This document shows, one piece after another, positions 25,429 to 37,700 of a stretch of DNA of 64,000 bases. Numbering within the stretch: position 1 is the first letter of the stretch; each line of letters begins with the position of its first letter. Source of the stretch: Liolophura sinensis (taxonomy: Eukaryota > Mollusca > Polyplacophora > Chitonida > Chitonidae); assembly GCF_032854445.1 (NCBI RefSeq), contig NW_027018048.1, positions 1 to 64,000 of the forward strand, in the 5' to 3' direction. The translations under genes were made by a program, and so were the position numbers. Below the pieces are notes generated by a model. It did not search any database, was not told where the DNA came from, and saw nothing but the letters and a program-made list of their open reading frames with translations.

Positions 25429-28173
25429 ACACCAGGCAAAAATGCAAAAGTGGAAAAACTGTTCCAGTGCTGCTGGTAAGAGGCTAATCCGACGTATTTT
25501 GTGGCGAGAAATCGAATGGTGCAAACCGCGTTGCTCTCCGACCAATATTTTTGGCTGTAGCGACAATTGAATAATCATTGATGTCATAATCACGTGCCCA
25601 ACAACGGCTCTTACTCCATGGAAACCAGGGATATTTGCAATTTTTTAACAGCTGCCGATGCCTGGCTCAATTCCGCATCTTTTTGCACCTTACTGAAGTG
25701 GGTCAGTGTTCAGTTGTACTTTTTACAGCAGACTGTATCAAGTACCTTGTGTTTTTCACGTACAAATGGTGTGGTTTTTCTACACGTAGATAAAGACATT
25801 GAGATTGTCTTGCACTTAGAAGTAAGACAATTGCTGGGTGAGTTAAATGGGCTTGGCCCAAAGATTTGTCGTCTTCTGGGCTACCGAAGGGCACATAACT
25901 TATAGTCAAAAGTTGAATATAGTAATGACCAGTCGCGATTGTACAGAGTACAGTGTAGCCGATTTCAATTAACAAAAAGACCAGGTAAAAATGCAAAAGT
26001 GGAAAAACTGTTCCAGTGCTACTAGTAAGAGGCTAATCCGACGTATTTTGTGGCGAGAAATCGAATGGTGCAAACCGCGTTGCTCTCTGACCAATACTTT
26101 TGGCTGTAGAGACAATTCAATGATCATTTATGTCATAATCACGTGCCCAGTAACGGCTCTTACTCCATGGAAACCAGGGATCTTTGCAATTTTTTAACAG
26201 CTGCCGATGCCTGGCCCAATTCCGCATCTTTTGGCACCTTATAAATGTGGGTCAGTGTTCAGTTGTACTTTTTACAGCAGACTGTATCAAGTACCTTGTG
26301 TTTTTTATGTACAAATGGTTTGGTTTTTCTACACGTAGATAAAGACATTGAGATTGTCTTAGACTTAGAAGTAAGACAATTGCTGGGTGAGTTAAATGGG
26401 CTTAGCCCAAAGATTTGACGTCTTCTGGGCTACCGAAGGGCACATAACTTATAGTCAAAAGTTGAATATAGTAATGACCAGTCGCGATTGTACAGAGTAC
26501 AGTGTAGCCGATTTCAATTAACAAAAAGACCAGGTAAAAATGCAAAAGTGGAAAAACTGTTCCAGTGCTGCTGGTAAGAGGCTAATCCGACGTATTTTGT
26601 GACGAGAAATCGAATGGTGCAAACCGCGTTGCTCTCCGACCAATACTTTTGGCTGTAGTGACAATTGAATGATCATTGATGTCATAATCACGTGCCCAGC
26701 AACGTCTCTTACTCCATGGAAACCAGGGAAATTTGCAATTTTTCAACAGCTGCCGATGCCTGGCTCAATTCCGCATCTTTTTGCACCTTACTGAAGTGGG
26801 TCAGTGTTCAGTTGTACTTTTTACAGCAGACTGTATCAAGTACCTTGTGTTTTTCACGTACAAATGGTGTGCTTTTTCTACACGTAGATAAAGACATTGA
26901 GATTGTCTTGCACTTAGAAGTATGGCAATTGCTGGGTGAGTTAAATGGGCTTGGCCCAAAGATTCGTCGTCTTCTGGGCTACCGAAGGGCACATAACTTA
27001 TAGTCAAAAGTTGAATATAGTAATGACCAGTCGCGATTGTACAGAGTACAGTGTAGCCGATTTCAATTAACAAAAAGACCAGGTAAAAGTGCAAAAGTGG
27101 AAAAACTGTTCCAGTGCTGCTGGTAAGAGGCTAATCCGACGTATTTTGTGACGAGAAATCGAATGGTGCAAACTGCGTTTCTCTCCGACCAATACTTTTG
27201 GCTGTAGTGACAATTGAATGATCATTGATGTCATAATCACGTGCCCAGCAACGTCTCTTACTCCATGGAAACCAGGGAAATTTGCAATTTTTCAACAGCT
27301 GCCGATGCCTGGCTCAATTCCGCATCTTTTTGCACCTTACTGAAGTGGGTCAGTGTTCAGTTGTACTTTTTACAGCAGACTGTATCAAGTACCTTGTGTT
27401 TTTCACGTACAAATGGTGTGGTTTTTCTACACGTAGATAAAGACATTGAGATTGTCTTGCACTTAGAAGTAAGGCAATTGCTGGGTGAGTTAAATGGGCT
27501 CGGCCCAAACATTTGTCGTCTTCTGGGCTACCGAAGGGCACATAACTTATAGTCAAAAGTTGAATATAGTAATGACCAGTCGCGATTGTACAGAGTACAG
27601 TGTAGCCGATTTCAATTAACAAAAAGACCAGGTAAAAATGCAAAAGTGGAAAAACTGTTCCAGTGCTACTAGTAAGAGGCTAAACCGACGTATTTTGTGG
27701 CGAGAAATCGAATGGTGCAAACCGCGTTGCTCTCTGACCAATACTTTTGGCTGTAGAGACAATTCAATGATCATTTATGTCATAATCACGTGCCCAGTAA
27801 CGGCTCTTACTCCATGGAAACCAGGGATATTTGCAATTTTTTAACAGCTGCCGATGCCTGGCCCAATTCCGCATCTTTTGGCACCTTATAAATGTGGGTC
27901 AGTGTTCAGTTGTACTTTTTACAGCAGACTGTATCAAGTACCTTGTGTTTTTTATGTACAAATGGTCTGGTTTTTCTACACGTAGATAAAGACATTGAGA
28001 TTGTCTTAGACTTAGAAGTAAGACAATTGCTGGGTGAGTTAAATGGGCTTGGCCCAAAGATTCGTCGTCTTCTGGGCTACCGAAGGGCACATAACTTATA
28101 GTCAAAAGTTGAATATAGTAATGACCAGTCGCGATTGTACAGAGTACAGTGTAGCCGATTTCAATTAACAAAA
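25429..28173 (+). repeat. Five-unit block N-M-S-S'-M, copy 2
   Basis: This 2745-bp block repeats the subfamily order of 1279-4023, 24.15 kb (44 units) away. Matching markers are cccaacaacggc in N, gctactagtaag plus cccagtaac in both M units, gaagtatggc with gattcgtcg in S, and gtgcaaaag with gcgtttctctcc in S'. The unit length is cleaner here than in copy 1. One N tail differs (tttttgcacc here, tttggcacc there). Confidence 0.75.
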
Positions 28174-30230
28174 AGACCAGGTAAAAGTGCAAAAGTGGAA
28201 AAACTGTTCCAGTGCTGCTGGTAAGAGGCTAATCCGACGTATTTTGTGACGAGAAATCGAATGGTGCAAACTGCGTTTCTCTCCGACGAATACTTTTGGC
28301 TGTAGTGACAATTGAATGATCATTGATGTCATAATCACGTGCCCAGCAACGTCTCTTACTCCATGGAAACCAGGGAAATTTGCAATTTTTCAACAGCTGC
28401 CGATGCCTGGCTCAATTCCGCATCTTTTTGCACCTTACTGAAGTGGGTCAGTGTTCAGTTGTACTTTTTACAGCAGACTGTATCAAGTACCTTGTGTTTT
28501 TCACGTACAAATGGTGTGGTTTTTCTACACGTAGATAAAGACATTGAGATTGTCTTGCACTTAGAAGTAAGGCAATTGCTGGGTGAGTTAAATGGGCTCG
28601 GCCCAAAGATTTGTCGTCTTCTGGGCTACCGAAGGGCACATAACTTATAGTCAAAAGTTGAATATAGTAATGACCAGTCGCGATTGTACAGAGTACAGTG
28701 TAGCCGATTTCAATTAACAAAAAGACCAGGTAAAAATGCAAAAGTGGAAAAACTGTTCCAGTGCTACTAGTAAGAGGCTAATCCGACGTAATTTGTGACG
28801 AGAAATCGAATGGTGCAATCCGCGTTGCTCTCCGACCAATACTTTTGGCTGTAGCGACAATTGAATGATCATTTATGTCATAATCACGTGCGTAGCAACG
28901 GCTCTTACTCCATGGAAACCAGGAAAATTTGATATTTTTTAACAACTGCCGATGCCTGGCCCAATTCCGCATCTTTTGGCACCTTATAAATGTGGGTCAG
29001 TGTTTAGTTGTACTTTTTACAGCAGACTGTATCAAGTACCTTGTGTTTTTCATGTACAAATGGTTTGGTTTTTCTACACGTAGATAAAGACATTGAGATT
29101 GTCTTGGACTTAGAAATAAGACAATTGCTGGGTGAGTTAAATGGGTTTGGCCCAAAGATTTCAGGTCTTCTGGGCTACCGAAGGGCACATAACTTATAGT
29201 CAAAAGTTGAATATAGTAATGACCAGTCGCGATTGTACAGAGTACAGTGTAGCCGATTTCAATTAACAAAACACCCAGGCAAAAATGAAAAAGTGGACAA
29301 ACTGTTCCAGTGCTGCTGGTAAGAGGCTAATCCGACGTATTTTGTGACGAGAAATCGAATGGTGCAAACTGCGTTGCTCTCCGACCAATACTTTTGGCTG
29401 TAGCGACAATTGAATGATCATTGATGTCATAATCACGTGCCCAGCAACAGCTCTTACTCCATGGAAACCAGGGATATTTGCAATTTTTTAACAGCTGCCG
29501 ATGCCTGGCCCAATTCCGCATCTTTAGGCACCTTATTCATGTGGGTCTGTGGTCAGTTGAACTTTTTACAGCAGACTGTATCAAGTACCTTGTTTTTTTT
29601 ATGTACAAATGGTCTGGTTTTTCTACACGTAGATAAAGACATTGAGATTGTCTTGGACTTAGAAGTAAGACAATTGCTGGGTGAGTTAAATGGGCTTCGC
29701 CCAAAGATTTGACGTCTTCTGGGCTACCGAAGGGCACATAACTTATAGTCAAAAGTTGAATATAGTAATGACCAGTCGCGATTGTACAGAGTACAGTGTA
29801 GCCGATTTCAATTAACAAAAAGACCAGGTAAAAATGCAAAAGTGGAAAAACTGTTCCAGTGCTACTAGTAAGAGGCTAATCCGACGTAATTTGTGGCGAG
29901 AAATCGAATGGTGCAATCCGCGTTGCTCTCCGACCAATACTTTTGGCTGTAGCGACAATTGAATGATCATTTATGTCATAATCACGTGCGTAGCAACGGC
30001 TCTTACTCCATGGAAACCAGGAAAATTTGCAATTTTTTAACAACTGCCGATGCCTGGCCCAATTCCGCATCTTTTGGCACCTTATAAATGTGGGTCAGTG
30101 TTTAGTTGTACTTTTTACAGCAGACTGTATCAAGTACCTTGTGTTTTTCATGTACAAATGGTCTGGTTTTTCTACACGTAGATAAAGACATTGAGATTGT
30201 CTTGGACTTAGAAATAAGACAATTGCTGGG

Positions 30231-30242
30231 TGAGTTGGCCCA
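30231..30242 (+). other. 10-bp deletion junction (gagtt to ggccc)
   Basis: Other units read gagttaaatgggcttggccc; this one reads gagttggccc, so aaatgggctt is missing. Bases tt at both edges could have guided the deletion. It fuses two stop-free stretches and creates a longer chance reading frame at 30106-30501, which has no independent support as a gene. Confidence 0.9.
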
Positions 30243-31820
30243 AAGATTTCAGGTCTTCTGGGCTACCGAAGGGCACATAACTTATAGTCAAAAGTTGAAT
30301 ATAGTAATGACCAGTCCGCGATTGTCCAGAGTACAGTGTAGCCGATTTCAATTAACAAAACACCAGGCAAAAATGCAAAAGTGGAAAAACTGTTCCAGTG
30401 CTGCTGGTAAGAGGCTAATCCGACGTATTTTGTGGCGAGAAATCGAATGGTGCAAACCGCGTTGCTCTCCGACCAATACTTTTGGCTGTAGCGACAATTG
30501 AATGATCATTGATGTCATAATCACGTGCCCAACAACGGCTCTTACTCCATGGAAACCAGGGATATTTGCAATTTTTTAACAGCTGCCGATGCCTGGCTCA
30601 ATTCCGCATCTTTTGGCACCTTACTGAAGTGGGTCAGTGTTCAGTTGTACTTTTTACAGCAGACTGTATCAAGTAACCTTGTGTTTTTCACGTACAAATG
30701 GTGTGGTTTTTCTACACGTAGATAAAGACATTGAGATTGTCTTGCACTTAGAGGTAAGGCAATTGCTGGGTGAGTTAAATGGGCTTGGCCCAAAGATTTG
30801 TCGTCTTCTGGGCTACCGAAGGGCACATAACTTATAGTCAAAAGTTGAATATAGTAATGACCAGTCGCGATTGTACAGAGTACAGTGTAGCCGATTTCAA
30901 TTAACAAAAAGACCAGGCAAAAATGCAAAAGTGGAAAAAACTGTTCCAGTGCTGCTGGTAAGAGGCTAATCCGACGTATTTTGTGACGAGAAATCGAATG
31001 GTGCAAACCGCGTTGCTCTTCGACCAATAGTTTTGGCTGTAGTGACAATTGAATGATCATTGATGTCATAATCACGTGTGTAGCAACGGCTCTTACTCCA
31101 TGGAAACCAGGAAAATTTGCAATTTTTTAAACAACTGCCGATGCCTGCCCAATTCCGCATCTTTTTGGCACCTTATAAATGTGGGTCAGTGTTTAGTTGT
31201 ACTTTTTACAGCAGACTGTATGAAGTACCTTGTGTTTTTTATGTACAAATGGTCTGGTTTTTCTACACGTAGATAAAGACATTGAGATTGTCTTGGACTT
31301 AGAAGTAAGACAATTGCCTGGGTGAGTTAAATGGGCTTGGCCCAAAGATTTTAGGTCTTCTGGGCTACCGAAGGGCACATAACTTATAGTCAAAAGTTGA
31401 ATATAGTAATGACCAGTCGCGATTGTACAGAGTACAGTGTAGCCGGCTTCAATTAACAAAAACACCAGGCAAAAATGTAAAAGTGGAAAAACTGTTCCAG
31501 TGCAACTAGTAAGAGGCTAATCCGACGTATTTTTGTGACGAGAATTTGAATGGTGCAATCCCCGTTGCTCTCCGACCAAATGTTTTGGCATGTAGCGACA
31601 ATTGAATGATCATTTATGTCATAATCACGTGCGTAGCAACGGCTCTTACTCCATGGAAACCAGGAAAATTGCAATTTTTTAACAACTGCCGATGCCTGGC
31701 CCAATCCGCATCTTTTGGCACCTTATAAATGTGGGTCAGTGTTTAGTTGTACTTTTACAGCAGACTGTATCAAGTACCTTGTGTTTTTTATGTACAAATG
31801 GTGTGGTTTTTCTACACGTA

Positions 31821-31826
31821 AATAAA
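31821..31826 (+). promoter_or_regulatory. AATAAA variant (poly(A)-signal-like)
   Basis: Most units read cgtagataaag; a g-to-a change gives cgtaaataaag and so AATAAA. I find it at 31821, 36226, 39507, 45007, 48305, 49941, 50500, 51598 and 61498, and none left of 31.8 kb. AATAAA is the canonical metazoan poly(A) signal, but no downstream GU-rich element or gene context supports use here. Confidence 0.3.
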
Positions 31827-32558
31827 GACATTGAGATTGTCTTGCACTTAGAAGTAAGGCAATTGGTGGGTGAGTTAAATGGGCTTGGCCAAAGATTTGT
31901 CGTCTTCTGGCCTACCGAAGGGCACATAACTTATAGTCAAAAGTTGAATATAGTAATAACCAGTCGCGATTGTACAGAGTACAGTGTAGCCGATTTCAAT
32001 TAACAAAAAGACCAGGTAAAAATGCAAAAGTGGAAAAACTGTTCCAGTGCTACTAGTAAGAAACTAATCCGACGTATTTTGTGGCGAGAAATCGAATGGT
32101 GCAAACCGCGTTGCTCTTCGACCAATAGTTTTGGCTGTAGAGACAATTGAATAATCATTGATGTCATAATCACGTGTTCAGGCAACGGCTCTTACTCCAT
32201 GGAAACCAGAGATATTTGCAATTTTTTAACAGCTGCCGATGCCTGGCCCAATTCCGCATCTTTAGGCACCTTATTCATGTGGTCTGTGGTCAGTTGAACT
32301 TTTTACAGCAGACTGTATCAAGTACCTTGTTTTTTTTTATGTACAAATGGTCTGGTTTTTCTACACGTAGATAAAGACATTGAGATTGTCTTGGACTTAG
32401 AAGTAAGACAATTGCTGGGTGAGTTAAATGGGCTTGGCCCAAAGATTTGACGTCTTCTGGGCTACCGAAGGGCACATAACTTATAGTCAAAAGTTGAATA
32501 TAGTAATGACCAGTCGCGATTGTACAGAGTACAGTGTAGCCGATTTCAATTAACAAAA

Positions 32559-34765
32559 AGACCAGGCAAAAAATGCAAAAGTGGAAAAACTGTTCCAGTG
32601 CTACTAGTAAGAGGCTAATCCGACGTATTTTGTGACGAGAAATCGAATGGTGCAAACCCGCGTTGCTCTCCGACCAATACTTTTGGCTGTAGCGACAATT
32701 GAATGATCATTGATGTCATAATCACGTGCGTAGCAACGGCTCTTACTCCATGGAAACCAGGAAAATTTGATATTTTTTAACAACTGCCGATGCCTGGCCC
32801 AATTCCGCATCTTTTGGCACCTTATAAATGTGGGTCTGTGGTCAGTTGAACTTTTTACAGCAGACTGTATCAAGTACCTTGTTTTTTTTTATGTACAAAT
32901 CGTCTGGTTTTTCTACACGTAGATAAAGACATTGAGATTGTCTTGGGACTTAGAAGTAAGACAATTGCTGGTGTGAGTTAAATGGGCTTAGCCCAAAGAT
33001 TTGACGTCTTCTGGGCTACCGAAGGGCACATAACTTATAGTCAAAAGTTGAATATAGTAATGACCAGTCGCGATTGTACAGAGTTACAGTGTAGCCGATT
33101 TCAATTAACAAAAAGACCAGGCAAAAATGCAAAAGTGGAAAAAACTGTTCCAGTGCTACTAGTAAGAGGGCTAATCCGACGTATTTTGTGACGAGAAATC
33201 GAATGGTGCAAACCGCGTTGCTCTTCGACCAATAGTTTTGGCTGTAGTGACAATTGAATGATCATTGATGTCATAATCACGTGCGTAGGAACGGCTCTTA
33301 CTCCATGGAAACCAGGAAAATTTGATATTTTTTAACAACTGCCGATGCCTGGCCCAATTCCGCATCTTTTGGCACCTTATAAATGTGGGTCAGTGTTTAG
33401 TTGTAATTTTTACAGCAGACTGTATCAAGTACCTTGTGTTTTTCATGTACAAATGGTTTGGTTTTTCTACACGTAGATAAAGACATTGAGATTGTCTTGG
33501 ACTTAGAAATAAGACAATTGCTGGGTGAGTTAAATGGGCTTGGCCCAAAGATTTCAGGTCTTCTGGGCTACCGAAGGGCACATAACTTATAGTCAAAAGT
33601 TGAATATAGTAATGACCAGTCGCGATTGTACAGAGTACAGTGTAGCCGATTTCAATTAACAAAACACCCAGGCAAAAATGCAGAAGTGGAAAAACTGTTC
33701 CAGTGCTGCTGGTAAGAGGCTAATCCGACGTATTTTGTGACGAGAAATCGAATGGTGCAAACTGCGTTGCTCTCCGACCAATACGTTTGGCTGTAGTGAC
33801 AATTGAATGATCATTGATGTCATAATCACGTGCGTAGCAACGGCTCTTACTCCATGGAAACCAGGGATATTTGCAATTTTTTAACAGCTGCCGATGCCTG
33901 GCCCAATTCCGCATCTTTTGGCACCTTATAAATTTGGGTCAGTGTTCAGTTGTACTTTATACAGCATACTGTATCAAGTACCTTGTGTTTTTTATGTACA
34001 AATGGTCTGGTTTTTCTACACGTAGATAAAGACATTGAGATTGTCTTAGACTTAGAAGTAAGACAATTGCTGGGTGAGTTAAATGGGCTTAGCCCAAAGA
34101 TTTGACGTCTTCTGGGCTACCGAAGGGCACATAACTTATAGTCAAAAGTTGAATATAGTAATGACCAGTCGCGATTGTACAGAGTACAGTGTAGCCGATT
34201 TCAATTAACAAAAAGACCAGGTAAAAATGCAAAAAGTGGAAAAACTGTTCCAGTGCTGCTGGTAAGAGGCTAATCCGACGTATTTTGTGACGAGAAATCG
34301 AATGGTGCAAACCGCGTTGCTCTCCGACCAATACTTTTGGCTGTAGTGACAATTGAATGATCATTGATGTCATAATCACGTGCCCAGCAACGTCTCTTAT
34401 TCCATGGAAACCAGGGAAATTTGCAATTTTTCAACAGCTGCCGATGCCTGGCTCAATTCCGCATCTTTTGGCACCTTACTGAAGTGGGTCAGTGTTCAGT
34501 TGTACTTTTTACAGCAGACTGTATCAAGTACCTTGTGTTTTTCACGTACAAATGGTGTGGTTTTTTCTACAGGTAGATAAAGACATTGAGATTGTCTTGC
34601 ACTTAGAAGTAAGACAATTGCTGGGGTGAGTTAAATGGGCTTGGCCCAAAGATTTGTCGTCTTCTGGGGCTACCGAAGGGCACATAACTTATAGTCAAAA
34701 GTTGAATATAGTAATGACCAGTCGCGATTGTACAGAGTACAGTGTAGCCGATTTCAATTAACAAA
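32559..34765 (+). repeat. P-Q-R-S module
   Basis: Four units in an order seen again within the two five-mers at 52886 and 55636. P is tagged by caaatcgtctgg (near 32897, 41128, 53221 and 55971) and gatattttttaacaact. Q has cttcgaccaatagttttgg with gtttagttg. R has actgcg and the atacagcatactgtat hairpin. S has ttcaacagctg and ttactgaag. P-Q and a related R also stand at about 40.80-42.4 kb. Confidence 0.8.
33959..33974 (+). other. Extended hairpin atacag-CATA-ctgtat
   Basis: Most units have tacagcagactgta, a 5-bp stem with a four-base loop. Here tttttacagcag is changed to tttatacagcat, giving a perfect 6-bp stem around CATA. The same 16 bases occur at 36160-36175, 44941-44956, 54283-54298, 57029-57044 and 61422-61437, always in R-type units or the related unit of blocks A, B and C. 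Confidence 0.85.
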
Positions 34766-37700
34766 ACACCCAGGCAAAAATACAAAAGTGGACAAACTGT
34801 TCCAGTGCTGCTGGTAAGAGGCTAATCCGACGTATTTTGTGACGAGAAATCGAATGGTGCAAACTGCGTTGCTCTCCGACCAATACTTTTGGCTGTAGAG
34901 ACAATTGAATGATCATTGATGTCATAATCACGTGCCCAGCAACGGCTCTTACTCCATGGAAACCAGGGATATTTGCAATTTTTTAACAGCTGCCGATGCC
35001 TGGCCCAATTCCGCATCTTTAGGCACCTTATAAATGTGGGTCAGTGTTTAGTTGTACTTTTTACAGCAGACTGTATCAAGTACCTTGTGTTTTTCATGTA
35101 CAAATGGTGTGGTTTTTCTACACGTAGATAAAGACATTGAGATTGTCTTGGACTTAGAAATAAGACAATTGCTGGGTGAGTTAAATGGGCTTGGCCCAAA
35201 GATTTCAGGTCTTCTGGGCTACCGAAGGGCACATAACTTATAGTCAAAAGTTGAAAATAGTAATGACCAGTCGCGATTGTACAGAGTACAGTGTAGCCGA
35301 TTTCAATTAACAAAACACCCAGGCAAAAATGCAAAAGTGGAAAAACTGTTCCAGTGCTGCTGGTAAGAGGCTAATCCGACGTATTTTGTGACGAGAAATC
35401 GAATGGTGCAAACCGCGTTGCTCTCTGACCATTACTTTTGGCTGTAGCAACAACTGAATGATCATTGATGTCATAATCACGTGCCCAGCAACGGCTCTTA
35501 CTCCATGGAAACCAGGGATATTTGCAATTTTTTAACAGCTGCCGATGCCTGGCCCAATTCCGCATCTTTAGGCACCTTATTCATGTGGGTCTGTGGTCAG
35601 TTGAACTTTTTACAGCAGACTGTATCAAGTACCTTGTTTTTTTTTATGTACAAATGGTGTGGTTTTTCTACACGTAGATAAAGACATTGAGATTGTCTTG
35701 GACTTAGAAGTAAGACAATTGCTGGGTGAGTTAAATGGGCTTAGCCCAAAGATTTCAGGTCTTCTGGGCTACCGAAGGGCACATAACTTATAGTCAAAAG
35801 TTGAATATAGTAATAACCAGTCGCGATTGTACAGAGTACAGTGTAGCCGATTTCAATTAACAAAAAGACCAGGCAAAAATGCAAAAGTGGAAAAACTCTT
35901 CCAGTGCTACTAGTAAGAGGCTAATCCGACGTATTTTGTGACGAGAAATCGAATGGTGCAAACCGCGTTGCTCTTCGACCAATAGTTTTGGCTGTAGAGA
36001 CAATTCAATAATCATTGATGTCATAATCACGTGCCCAGCAACGGCTCTTACTCCATGGAAACCAGGGATATTTGCAATTTTTTAACAGCTGCCGATGCCT
36101 GGCCCAATTCCGCATCTTTAGGCACCTTATTCATGTGGGTCAGTGTTCAGTTGTACTTTATACAGCATACTGTATCAAGTACCTTGTGTTTTTTTTGTAC
36201 AAATGGTGTGGTTTTTCTACACGTAAATAAAGACATTGAGATTGTCTTGCACTTAGAAGTAAGGCAATTGCTGGGTGAGTTAAATGGGCTTGGCCCAAAG
36301 ATTTGTCGTCTTCTGGCCTACCGAAGGGCACATAACTTATAGTCAAAAGTTGAATATAGTAATAACCAGTCGCGATTGTACAGAGTACAGTGTAGCCGAT
36401 TTCAATTAACAAAAAGACCAGGCAAAAATGCAAAAGTGGAAAAACTCTTCCAGTGCTACTAGTAAGAGGCTAATCCGACGTATTTTGTGACGAGAAATCG
36501 AATGGTGCAAACCGCGTTGCTCTCTGACCAATACTTTTGGCTGTAGAGACAATTCAATGATCATTTATGTCATAATCACGTGCCCAGTAACGGCTCTTAC
36601 TCCATGGAAACCAGGGATATTTGCAATTTCTTAACAGTTGCCGATGGCTGGCCCAATTCCGCATCTTTTGGCACCTTATAAATGTGGGTCAGTGTTCAGT
36701 TGTACTTTTTACAGCAGACTGTATCAAGTACCTTGTGTTTTTTACGTACAAATGGTGTGGTTTTTCTACACGTAGATAAAGACATTGAGATTGTCTTGGA
36801 CTTAGAAATAAGACAATTGCTGGGTGAGTTAAATGGGCTTAGCCCAAAGATTTGACGTCTTCTGGGCTACCGAAGGGCACATAACTTATAGTCAAAAGTT
36901 GAATATAGTAATGACCAGTTGCGATTGTACAGAGTACAGTGTAGCCGATTTCAATTAACAAAAAGACCAGGCAAAAATGTAAAAGTGGAAAAACTGTTCC
37001 AGTGCTACTAGTAAGAGGCTAATCCGACGTAATTTGTGACGAGAAATCGAATGGTGCAAGCCGCGTTGCTCTTCGACCAATAGTTTTGGCTGTAGCAACA
37101 ATTGAATGATCATTGATGTCATAATCACGTGCGTAGCAACGGCTCTTACTCCATGGAAACCAGGAAAATTTGCAATTTTTTAACAACTGCCGATGCCTGG
37201 CCCAATTCCGCATCTTTTGGCACGTTAGAAATGTGGGTCAGTGTTTAGTTGTACTTTTTACAGCAGACTGTATCAAGTACCTTGTGTTTTTTATGTACAA
37301 ATGGTGAGGTTTTTCTACACGTAGATAAAGACATTGAGATTGTCTTGGACTTAGAGGTAAGACAATTGCTGGGTGAGTTAAATGGGCTTGGCCCAAAGAT
37401 TTCAGGTCTTCTGGGCTACCGAAGGGCACATAACTTATAGTCAAAAGTTGAATATAGTAATGACCAGTTGCGATTGTACAGAGTACAGTGTAGCCGATTT
37501 CAATTAACAAAAAGACCAGGCAAAAATGTAAAAGTGGAAAAACTGTTCCAGTGCTACTAGTAAGAGGCTAATCCGACGTAATTTGTGACGAGAAATCGAA
37601 TGGTGCAAGCCGCGTTGCTCTTCGACCAATAGTTTTGGCTGTAGCGACAATTGAATGATCATTGATGTCATAATCACGTGCGTAGCAACGGCTCTTACTC

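Larger units (their letters stand above)
28174..32558 (+). repeat. Mixed, indel-rich units before the P-Q-R-S module
   Basis: Eight units in the rough order S', C, W, C, N, a Q-like unit with cttcgaccaatag, a V-like unit (gagaatttgaatggtgcaa, tgtagccggcttc near 31441), and a W-tailed unit. The part right of 30.2 kb has many one-base gains and losses, such as cagtccgcg near 30315, aagtaacc near 30673, ttgcctggg near 31316 and cccaatccgc near 31703. No clean HOR is evident. Confidence 0.6.
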
